A stretch of 64,000 bases of DNA from Sulfitobacter sp. W027 (lineage in GTDB: Bacteria > Pseudomonadota > Alphaproteobacteria > Rhodobacterales > Rhodobacteraceae): assembly GCF_025143985.1 (NCBI RefSeq), contig NZ_CP083566.1:124001-188000 (forward strand). Direction: 5' to 3'. The position numbers and the translations under genes are program-made. The notes beneath the pieces are model-generated. The model did no database searches. It had not been told where the DNA came from and saw only the letters and a list, made by a program, of their open reading frames with translations. Positions 44,463 to 51,445 of the stretch are shown here, in pieces (position 1 is the first letter of the stretch; each line of letters starts with the position of its first letter).

Positions 44463-45422
44463 TTAAGTGAGATCGGGGTGAGCGGCGTGAAGCACAGCGA
44501 GCGAAATCGCGGCATCCTGAACCGCAAGGCCCGTGAGGTCAGCGATGGTGATCTGCGCCTCATCGGCCCGGCCCGGATGCGCGCCAGATAGGACTGATCC
44601 TAGGGCTACAACATCCTCAGCAATCCCGGCTTCAGCCTCCGCCGTGGCGAATTCACCATGATGCAGAGACTGCGCAGCCAGGTCACAAACCAACAGGTCA
44701 GCCGAAGTTACAAGGTCCGTCGCCAGTTCTTGCTTGCCGGGGCTGTCCGCACCGACGGCGGTGATATGGGTGCCTGGGGCGATCCAGTTGCGTGCAATGA
44801 GCGGGATCTTCGCAGGTGTGGTGGTGATGATAACCTGTGCCGCCCGGCAGGCGGTTTCGAGGTCGGGGGCGACGGTGGCGTTAAGGCCCTCGGCTCCGAG
44901 CTCTCCTGCGGCCGCCTCTGCCTTGGCCGCATCGCGCCCCGAGATGGTGAAGGTCAGCTTCCGCTCGGGCAGCAGCGCCTTCAGACAGCGCGCTTGGAAG
45001 CGGCACTGCAGCCCGGTACCAACGATCAGCACCCGCTCAAACCCGTCAACACCAAGCGCGCGACTGGCCAGCGCCCCGCCCAGCCCGGTGCGCATATCGG
45101 TCAGCCAGCCTTCATCCCGCAGGATCGCCAGCGGCGCGCCAGTGGTGGCCGAGAACATCAGGTTAAGGCCGTTTGAACTGGGCAGCCCCTTAGCGGGATT
45201 GTCGTAAAAGCCGGTGGCAACCTTGATGACAAACCCTTCGGTGCCAAGCACATAGCCCGTTTTTACATGGCAATCCCCATTGGCCGTGTCAAAGCCCAAA
45301 TAGGTCACCGGCGGCGCCTGCACCCGGCCCTCGGCAGAGGCGATATAGGCGTTTTCGATAGCCTGTGCCGCCGCCGTCAGATCGAAATGCCCCTGGATTT
45401 GACTTTTGTTCAGGTCGATCAC
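44463..45422 (-). CDS. Ornithine cyclodeaminase/mu-crystallin family protein (EutC/BhcD/DauB-like)
   Basis: 319 residues from the GTG at 45422, chosen because AAGGGG lies 6-9 bases upstream; the frame extends further but only to a TTG inside the promoter. Family segments are KTGYVLGTEGFVIKVATGFYDNP near residue 53, LPSSNGLNLMFSATTGAPLAIL near 81, DEGWLTDMRTG near 103 and the Rossmann VLIVGTGLQCRFQARCLKAL near 130-149. Members include ornithine cyclodeaminase, EutC, iminosuccinate reductase BhcD and the arginine dehydrogenase DauB. It starts an operon with the PLP dehydratase and faces a DauR-type regulator. Confidence 0.82.
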   Translation of the reverse strand: MIDLNKSQIQGHFDLTAAAQAIENAYIASAEGRVQAPPVTYLGFDTANGDCHVKTGYVLGTEGFVIKVATGFYDNPAKGLPSSNGLNLMFSATTGAPLAILRDEGWLTDMRTGLGGALASRALGVDGFERVLIVGTGLQCRFQARCLKALLPERKLTFTISGRDAAKAEAAAGELGAEGLNATVAPDLETACRAAQVIITTTPAKIPLIARNWIAPGTHITAVGADSPGKQELATDLVTSADLLVCDLAAQSLHHGEFATAEAEAGIAEDVVALGSVLSGAHPGRADEAQITIADLTGLAVQDAAISLAVLHAAHPDLT

Positions 45423-45474
45423 ACACGGTTCCCCTTGGATCACTGGCAATATCGGTTGACCCGATTTCTGGATC

Positions 45475-45503
45475 GAATTATCTAATTTACAATTTCCTGT
45501 CAA
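45475..45503 (-). promoter_or_regulatory. Sigma70-type promoter for the cyclodeaminase-dehydratase operon
   Basis: On the minus strand TTGACA (45498-45503) and TAATTC (45475-45480) are separated by exactly 17 bp, with the predicted start about 45 bases before the GTG at 45422. The spacer is AT-rich. It lies in the shared region with the divergent regulator gene, so that regulator could act here. Confidence 0.65.
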
Positions 45504-45522
45504 TCAATGGAACGCCCCGCCG

Positions 45523-46143
45523 ATGCCCGAGCCGACCTTTGACAATGCCTGTGCCACGGCAGATGCCATCGCCTGCCTCTTCGGCGCGCGGGTGGAGGTT
45601 GTGGTCCATGATCTGACGGCCGAGCGTATCGCCCATATCGCAAATCCGATGTCACAGCGCAGCATTGGCGATCCGTCGAACATGCATGAGATTGACCTTG
45701 GCGAAGCCCCGGTGATTGGCCCCTATGAAAAGGTGAACTGGAACGGCTCCACCTTAAGGTCGATCAGCATCCTGCAACGGCGCGCGGATGGCACGGCGGC
45801 CTATGTGATCTGCATCAACCACGATCAGGCCGATCTGCTGGCGCTGCGACGTGTGGCTGAGGCGCTTGGCCCCACGCCCTTGGAAGATGATGAGCCACAG
45901 GCGCTGCTGCGCAATGACTGGCATGATCGGCTCAACAGCTATGCTAGCGCGTGGTGCCGTGACCGGGGGATGCGGATTGACGCGCTTGGGCGTGATGATC
46001 GCCGTGCATTGATCGGTGACCTGTCGGCCTCCGGCGCCTTGGCCGAACGCCATGCCGCCGCCTATGTGGCGCGGATGGTGGGGGTGAGCCGGGCGACGAT
46101 CTATAACGACCTGAAGGCGCGCCAAGACGGAGACGCGGAATGA
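45523..46143 (+). CDS. YheO/DauR-type PAS and helix-turn-helix regulator
   Basis: 206 residues. The first 115 form a YheO-like PAS domain (LFGARVEVVVHDLTAERIAHIANP near residue 20-43 in pieces, GPYEKVNWNG near 67, AYVICINHDQAD near 89). The C terminus holds a short helix-turn-helix (ARMVGVSRATIYNDLKA) as in DauR, the repressor of D-arginine use. It is divergent from the cyclodeaminase-dehydratase operon and overlaps the deacylase gene by 4 bases, so it most likely controls both. The ligand is unknown, probably an amino acid. Confidence 0.82.
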   Translation: MPEPTFDNACATADAIACLFGARVEVVVHDLTAERIAHIANPMSQRSIGDPSNMHEIDLGEAPVIGPYEKVNWNGSTLRSISILQRRADGTAAYVICINHDQADLLALRRVAEALGPTPLEDDEPQALLRNDWHDRLNSYASAWCRDRGMRIDALGRDDRRALIGDLSASGALAERHAAAYVARMVGVSRATIYNDLKARQDGDAE

Positions 46144-47291
46144 CCGATATCTCACCGGCGCTTGCTCTGCTGGAGAAGTTGATCGCCTTCCCCACGGTGT
46201 CGCACCGCTCGAACCGTGCACTGGTTGCTTTCGTCTCAGACTACCTAAGCGGGCTGGGGGTGGCGCATCATATTTTTCCCGATGAGACAGATGAGAAAGA
46301 AGGGCTGATCGCCCATATCGGGCCGCAGGTCGAAGGCGCGGTGATCCTGTCGGGCCATACCGATGTTGTGCCGACCGAGGGTCAATCGTGGCGGTACGAC
46401 CCGTGGAGCCTGACGCTGGAGGACGGGCGTTATTTCGGGCGCGGCACCTGTGACATGAAAGGCTTCGTGGCGCTGGTCCTTGCGGCTGTCCCACAGATGT
46501 TGGCGCAGCCATTGGTCCGCCCTATTCAATTGGCGTTTTCCTATGATGAGGAACCCGGCTGCCTTGGAACCTTGCCCTTGATAGACGCGCTGGCACAGCA
46601 TTACCCGCGCGCCGAAAGCGTGATCGTTGGCGAGCCGACGCAGATGAAAGTGGTGACCGGCCATAAGGGTGGGATCGGGATTAAAACCACTCTGCGCGGG
46701 CTGGCGGCGCATAGCTCTAACCCCGGGCGCGGGGTTTCGGCCATCGCCCATGCGCTGCCGCTAATCGACTGGCATCAACGGCAAATGGAACAAGAGGCCG
46801 CAAGCGCAAGGCCGAGTGGTTTCGACCCCGCTTTTACGACGCTTCAGGTGGGCACTCTTCACGGCGGAACGGCCCTGAATACCGTGCCCGACGTGTGCGT
46901 CTTTGAGAGCGACATCCGCTATGTACCGCCCCAGACCGCAGACGATTGGATCGCGGCCTACCGGGCCGAGGCTGCCAAGGTCGAAGCTGCGATGCAGGCC
47001 CGCCACCCTGAGACCAGTGTAACGCTGAGCGATATCGACATCGCCCCGGCGCTGGCCCCCGAACCCAGCAACGCAGCCGAGGAACTGGCACGGCGGCTGA
47101 CCGGCGACAACTCTGACACCCTTGTCGCCTATCAGACCGAGGCCGGGCATTTCCAAAGTGCGGGCTATGCCACTGTGGTCTGCGGACCGGGCAGCATCAC
47201 GCAAGCCCATCAAGCGGATGAATATATCACCGCTGATGAGCTGCGCCGTGGGGCCGCATTTCTGTCAAAGCTGATCGACAGTCTCCGCTGA
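46140..47291 (+). CDS. argE: Acetylornithine deacetylase-like M20 amidohydrolase
   Basis: 383 residues of the M20 peptidase family, ArgE subgroup. The first metal histidine is in LSGHTDVVPTEG near residue 64, bridging Asp in RGTCDMKGFVAL near 98, the base-glutamate pair in SYDEEPGCLGT near 131 and further ligands in VGEPTQMKVVTGHKGG near 155 and the C-terminal histidine near 353 (SITQAHQADEY). It removes an N-acetyl group from ornithine or a related amino acid. It is cotranscribed with the PAS regulator (ATGA overlap) and so probably belongs to the local amino-acid catabolic route rather than arginine synthesis. Confidence 0.85.
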   Translation: MTDISPALALLEKLIAFPTVSHRSNRALVAFVSDYLSGLGVAHHIFPDETDEKEGLIAHIGPQVEGAVILSGHTDVVPTEGQSWRYDPWSLTLEDGRYFGRGTCDMKGFVALVLAAVPQMLAQPLVRPIQLAFSYDEEPGCLGTLPLIDALAQHYPRAESVIVGEPTQMKVVTGHKGGIGIKTTLRGLAAHSSNPGRGVSAIAHALPLIDWHQRQMEQEAASARPSGFDPAFTTLQVGTLHGGTALNTVPDVCVFESDIRYVPPQTADDWIAAYRAEAAKVEAAMQARHPETSVTLSDIDIAPALAPEPSNAAEELARRLTGDNSDTLVAYQTEAGHFQSAGYATVVCGPGSITQAHQADEYITADELRRGAAFLSKLIDSLR

Positions 47292-48416
47292 GCTGACGCC
47301 CTGCCGCGCAAGGAAGGCCGAGACCCGTTCCAATCCAGCGCGCAGATCCGCCGTGGGGTTGGCATAGCCGATGCGCAGCCAGCCCTCCATGTCCATCGCG
47401 CTGCCGGGGGTGAAAAGCACCCCCTCCTCCTCCAGCAACCGGGTGCAGAAATCGCGCGAGGGCAGCGGCAAGTCATACTTTACCAGCGCGGTCGTGCCGG
47501 ACTTGGGCCTGACCCAAGAAATCAGCGGCTCAGCCTCAACCCAGTCTGACAGGATCGCGAGGTTCTCGCGGGTGATGCGATGGGCGCGTTTGAGGATTTT
47601 CCCTCGGTTCTCCAGCGCGAGGGCCGAGAAATACTCATCAATCCTACCGACAGAAATGGTGTTATAGTCGCGGTGGATCATAATCCGTTCTAGCAAGTCG
47701 CGCGGGCCCGCGACCCAACCGACGCGCAGCCCGGCCAGAGAATAGGCTTTGGACATGCCCGCCGTGCTGATGCCCTTGTCGTAGAGGTCGCAGATCGACG
47801 CGGTATAGCCGTCGCCCGCCTGATCCGTCCCGCGATAGACCTCATCGCAGAGCACCCAAGCATCGCTGCCGCGCGCAATTTCCGCGATTTGGGTCAGCAT
47901 CTCGCGGTCCATCAAAGCGCCGGTGGGGTTGTTGGGGTTGTTTGTTGCGATCATCCGCGTATCGGGGCGCATCATGGCGCGCAATTCGTTGAGATCGGGC
48001 AGAAAGCCGTTCTCTTCGCGCAGGTGCAGCAGCTCAACCTCGGCGCCGATGCTTTCCGGGATGGAATAATGCTGCTGGTAGGTGGGCACGATGGCGATGA
48101 CGTGATCACCACGGCTCACAAGCGTCTGATGTACCAGTGAATTCGCGCCAATGGTGCCATGGGTCGTCAGCACATTGTCACGGGACTGGCCCTCGTAAAG
48201 CCCCGCCGCCGCGTCGCGCAGCCGGTCGGACCCCTCAATCGCGCCGTATCCCATCCGCATCTCGCGCAGTTCGCCCAAGACACTATTGTCGACACCCGCC
48301 ATGTCGATCAGATCGCCCAACGTGATCGAGTCCACGCAGGTTTCGGCAAGGTTATAGCGGCAGTGGTTCTCGAATTCGTTCATCCACATTTCAACGCCGA
48401 AGGTTTTGATGTCCAT
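47265..48416 (-). CDS. PLP-dependent aminotransferase, class I/II fold
   Basis: 383 residues of aspartate-aminotransferase fold type I. Key sites are TTHGTIGANSLVHQ near residue 84, the NNPNNPTGALMD loop near 158, the DEVYRG aspartate near 191 and the Schiff-base lysine in GMSKAYSLAGLRVGW near 222. It ends tail-to-tail with the argE-like gene, with 27 bp of shared coding sequence on opposite strands. It precedes a class-C hydrolase gene on the same strand (19 bp gap). It may transaminate the amino acid handled by the neighbouring operon; the substrate is not known. Confidence 0.87.
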   Translation of the reverse strand: MDIKTFGVEMWMNEFENHCRYNLAETCVDSITLGDLIDMAGVDNSVLGELREMRMGYGAIEGSDRLRDAAAGLYEGQSRDNVLTTHGTIGANSLVHQTLVSRGDHVIAIVPTYQQHYSIPESIGAEVELLHLREENGFLPDLNELRAMMRPDTRMIATNNPNNPTGALMDREMLTQIAEIARGSDAWVLCDEVYRGTDQAGDGYTASICDLYDKGISTAGMSKAYSLAGLRVGWVAGPRDLLERIMIHRDYNTISVGRIDEYFSALALENRGKILKRAHRITRENLAILSDWVEAEPLISWVRPKSGTTALVKYDLPLPSRDFCTRLLEEEGVLFTPGSAMDMEGWLRIGYANPTADLRAGLERVSAFLARQGVSSAETVDQL

Positions 48417-48435
48417 CGTGTAGTCCTCTCGATTA

Positions 48436-49518
48436 TCAGCTGCGGGCCGGGCCGCTTAACGCCGCCATCAGCAGTTCCAGAAACTTGGGCGCCTGCGGTG
48501 GGGCGAGCCAGCGCATCACGGCCACGATTTCCTGCTCCGGTGCGATCCAGATCATATGGCCGCCCGCACCCTGAGCGCTAAAGGCGGACTCGGGCAAAGC
48601 TGGGTTGGCGTCCTGCCCCCGGTTCAGCCACCACAAGAATCCGTATTTGTCGAGGGTCGTCGTGGGCGTCAGCGACTGCCGCATCCAGTCTTCAGGCAAG
48701 ATTTGCACGCCGTCCCACTGGCCATTCTGACAGATGAACTGACCGAATTTCGCATGATCCTCGGCCCCGATGAAAAGCCCGCCGCCCCAGTGTCCGCCGC
48801 CGGTGACCGACTGAACGCGCGTGCCGTCGATCTCGACCCAAGAGGTGGAATAGCCTTCCCACCGCCAATCGGCGGAAGCGCCAATCGGGTCCATGATCCG
48901 TTCGCGCAGCACCTCCGGCAAGGGGCAGCCAAACCGGCACAGCAGGGCATAGGCCAGCGCGTTCACCCGCACGTCGTTGTATTCGTAATGGCTCCCCGGC
49001 GCGCCGACCTCGCGCAACTGCCCCTTGCGGCTGTTGTCCGCGCCAGCGCCAATCTGGCGATAGTGATCCACCTGATCATCCTTGCCAAAAATCTCACCGC
49101 GCCATTCGCTGTTCATCTGCAACATATGCCGCCACGTGATGCGCCTGTTGTGATCGCCCGAAAAATGCGGCCCCGGCACGCTGTCGCCCACGGGGGCGTC
49201 GAGGTCCGCAATCAACCCGTCCTTCACCGCCAGCCCCGCGAGTACCGAGAGGTAACTCTTGGCGATGGAAAAGGTCATGTCGGTGCGCGTCGTGTCGCCC
49301 CAATCCGCCACGCGCTGCCCCCGGTGCAGGATCACACCCGCCGGGCCACCGCGCGGGGCGACTGGGCCGACGATCTCGGTCCACGGGCCGCTTTCATCCC
49401 ACTCGCGGTTGCCGACATAGGCGCCATCGGGGTAGTACATCTCGCGCGGCCAAGCGGTTTCATGCGCGAGGGCGTGATCTACGGCGGCCTGCAAGGCGGA
49501 GGTGGCGGCGAAGGTCAT
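48436..49518 (-). CDS. Serine hydrolase, beta-lactamase class C / penicillin-binding-like
   Basis: 360 residues from the ATG at 49518 with AAGGAGA six bases upstream. The nucleophile motif SxxK is in TFSIAKSYLSV near residue 84, the YxN motif in HYEYNDVRVNAL near 177 and a late HMIWIAPEQ block closes the fold. No signal peptide is seen, which argues for an intracellular esterase or amidase/peptidase (for example EstB-like or D-amino-acid amide hydrolase) rather than a resistance enzyme. It is upstream of the aminotransferase in the same direction. Confidence 0.82.
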   Translation of the reverse strand: MTFAATSALQAAVDHALAHETAWPREMYYPDGAYVGNREWDESGPWTEIVGPVAPRGGPAGVILHRGQRVADWGDTTRTDMTFSIAKSYLSVLAGLAVKDGLIADLDAPVGDSVPGPHFSGDHNRRITWRHMLQMNSEWRGEIFGKDDQVDHYRQIGAGADNSRKGQLREVGAPGSHYEYNDVRVNALAYALLCRFGCPLPEVLRERIMDPIGASADWRWEGYSTSWVEIDGTRVQSVTGGGHWGGGLFIGAEDHAKFGQFICQNGQWDGVQILPEDWMRQSLTPTTTLDKYGFLWWLNRGQDANPALPESAFSAQGAGGHMIWIAPEQEIVAVMRWLAPPQAPKFLELLMAALSGPARS

Positions 49519-49598
49519 TTGGCTCTCCTTGGGGGTCGGGCGAACTCTTTCCAAGGGGGCACCGTTTGTAAACCGCAAATCCAACCCTTTGCAGGGGT

Positions 49599-50078
49599 TT
49601 ACCCGGTTATGTCGGGATAGACCTGAGAGCGCTTGACCACGCCATAAACGAAGCTGGTGTCGATCGATCCGATCCCGCCAATGGGATGCAACCGCGTGCG
49701 CACGAAGCGTTCGTAGTCTTCAAGATCGCCCACCACCACGCGCAGCAGATAATCCGACAGCCCGCTCATCACGAAACATTCCAGCACTTCGGGGATTGCG
49801 CGTATCTGGCTTTCGAAGCGTTTTACTGTGCCCTCGTCATGACCATCCAGCGTCACCCGCACCATGACCGTGACCGGCAGGCCGTAGGCCTTGGCGTCGA
49901 CCTCCAAACTATAGCCCCGGATCGCACCGCTCTTCTCTAAGGCCCGCAGGCGGCGCAAACAGGGCGAAGGCGATAGGTTTACCTCCTGCGCGAGGTCGAG
50001 ATTGGTCATCCGCCCATTACGTTGAAGCGCGCGGATGATTTTGCGGTCGGTGCTGTCCAATTGGGGTATCTGGGGCAT
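49599..50078 (-). CDS. Lrp/AsnC-family regulator (MdeR-like)
   Basis: 159 residues: an N-terminal helix-turn-helix (LDSTDRKIIRALQRNGRMTNLDLA in pieces, SPSPCLRRLRALEKSG) and a C-terminal RAM effector-binding domain with VMVRVTLDGHDEGTVKRFE and CFVMSGLSDYLLRVVV. It is divergent from the methionine gamma-lyase gene, as mdeR is in Pseudomonas putida. A perfect GGCATA-A-TATGCC palindrome overlaps its own start codon, which fits autoregulation. It likely activates the lyase and dehydrogenase genes in response to methionine. Confidence 0.87.
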   Translation of the reverse strand: MPQIPQLDSTDRKIIRALQRNGRMTNLDLAQEVNLSPSPCLRRLRALEKSGAIRGYSLEVDAKAYGLPVTVMVRVTLDGHDEGTVKRFESQIRAIPEVLECFVMSGLSDYLLRVVVGDLEDYERFVRTRLHPIGGIGSIDTSFVYGVVKRSQVYPDITG

Positions 50079-50108
50079 AATATGCCAAATCTCCTGTTTT
50101 CAGGGGAT
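50074..50108. promoter_or_regulatory. Two palindromes in the mdeR-mdeA control region
   Basis: GGCATAATATGCC (50074-50086) is perfectly symmetric around one base and covers the mdeR start. ATCTCCTGTTTTCAGGGGAT (50089-50108) has 8-bp arms with one mismatch. TATAAT at 50108-50113 could be the -10 box for the lyase gene. The spacing fits two adjacent Lrp-type sites. Confidence 0.55.
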
Positions 50109-50173
50109 ATAATAGCTACCTAATGCCAAAGCGACCATCCGATAATGCCCCTAACAACTTTGAGGGGCACTCC

Positions 50174-51376
50174 ATGAACAATTCGCAGAAATCCTTTGCT
50201 ACACGCGCCATTCACCACGGCTATGACGCCCAAAGCGAGCAGGGTGCGCTGAACCCGCCGATCTACATGAGCTCGACTTTCACCTTCGAGACGGCTGAGG
50301 CTGGCGGCGACATGTTCGCGGGCGAGCGCGAGGGGCATTTCTACACCCGCATCTCAAACCCCACGCTCGACCATCTTGAAAAGCGCATCGCCAACCTTGA
50401 AGGGGCCGAAGCCGGTCTCGCCACGGCATCTGGCATGGGGGCGATCACCTCGACGCTGTGGTCTTTCCTTGAGGCCGGCGACGAGATCATCATCGACAAG
50501 ACGCTCTACGGCTGCACCTTTGCCTTCATGACCCACGGGTTGCCGCGCTTTGGGGTGAAGGTGACATTGGTCGATATGACCGAGCCTGCGAACCTCGAAG
50601 CGGCGATCAGCGCGCAAACCAAGATCGTCTACTTTGAGACCCCCGCGAACCCGAACAACCGTCTGGTCGACATTTCTGCCATCTCGGCCATCGCGCATCG
50701 CGCCGGGGCCAAGGTGGTGGTCGACAACACCTATGCCACGCCGGTCCTCACCCGCCCCATCGAGCATGGCGCGGATATCGTCGTCCATTCGGCGACGAAG
50801 TTTCTCTCTGGACATGGTGATGTGATTGCGGGTCTCGTTGTCGGCAGCAAAGAGGATATGACGCAGGTGCGGCTCGTAGGCCTCAAAGACATGACAGGTG
50901 CCGTAATGTCGCCGTTGACCGCCATGCTACTGCTGCGCGGGATCAAGACGCTGGAGCTGCGGATGGAGCGCCACTGCGCCACCGCCCGCAAAGTGGCCGA
51001 AGCGCTGGAAGCGCATCCGGCGGTGCTGCATGTCGCCTATCCGGGGTTGCAAAGCTTCCCGCAGGCCGATCTTGCGCGGCGCCAGATGAGCAACTTCGGT
51101 GGCATGATCCCCTTTGAGGTGAAGGGCGGCAAACCGGGCGGCATCGCCTTTATGAACCGGCTGAATCTCATTCAGCGCGCCGTAAGTCTTGGCGACGCGG
51201 AAAGCCTGATCCAGCACCCCGCAAGCATGACCCATTCGACCTATTCGCAAGAGGAACGCGCCGAACATGGCATCGCGGAGGGCCTCGTGCGCCTGTCCGC
51301 CGGGCTCGAAAGCGCCGATGACATCATTGATGACCTTTACGCCGCGCTTGGGGCGCATAACATGCAGGCAGCCTGA
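50174..51376 (+). CDS. mdeA: Methionine gamma-lyase
   Basis: 400 residues from the ATG at 50174 (GAGGGGC upstream). Cys/Met metabolism PLP family. The PLP lysine is in VVHSATKFLSGHGD near residue 207, and LYGCTFAF near 113 carries the active-site cysteine (Cys116 in P. putida enzyme) that separates methionine gamma-lyase from cystathionine lyases. It splits methionine into methanethiol, 2-oxobutyrate and ammonia in the cytosol. It lies between the divergent Lrp regulator and the E1-type dehydrogenase that would use 2-oxobutyrate. Confidence 0.92.
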   Translation: MNNSQKSFATRAIHHGYDAQSEQGALNPPIYMSSTFTFETAEAGGDMFAGEREGHFYTRISNPTLDHLEKRIANLEGAEAGLATASGMGAITSTLWSFLEAGDEIIIDKTLYGCTFAFMTHGLPRFGVKVTLVDMTEPANLEAAISAQTKIVYFETPANPNNRLVDISAISAIAHRAGAKVVVDNTYATPVLTRPIEHGADIVVHSATKFLSGHGDVIAGLVVGSKEDMTQVRLVGLKDMTGAVMSPLTAMLLLRGIKTLELRMERHCATARKVAEALEAHPAVLHVAYPGLQSFPQADLARRQMSNFGGMIPFEVKGGKPGGIAFMNRLNLIQRAVSLGDAESLIQHPASMTHSTYSQEERAEHGIAEGLVRLSAGLESADDIIDDLYAALGAHNMQAA

Positions 51377-51445
51377 TCCGGGCCCGCTCACCGGCTGCGC
51401 CATAAACCGACGTGCCCGCGATGTCACCTATCTGAAAGACCCGCC

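Noticed and set aside
44463..45503. Longer cyclodeaminase-type protein starting with TTG at 45503
   Set aside because: That start lies inside the -35 box of a good promoter, and the GTG at 45422 has AAGGGG at the right distance.
48436..49518. Class C beta-lactamase antibiotic-resistance gene
   Set aside because: The SxxK and YxN motifs are present but there is no signal peptide, and the context is amino-acid catabolism, so an intracellular esterase or peptidase is more likely.
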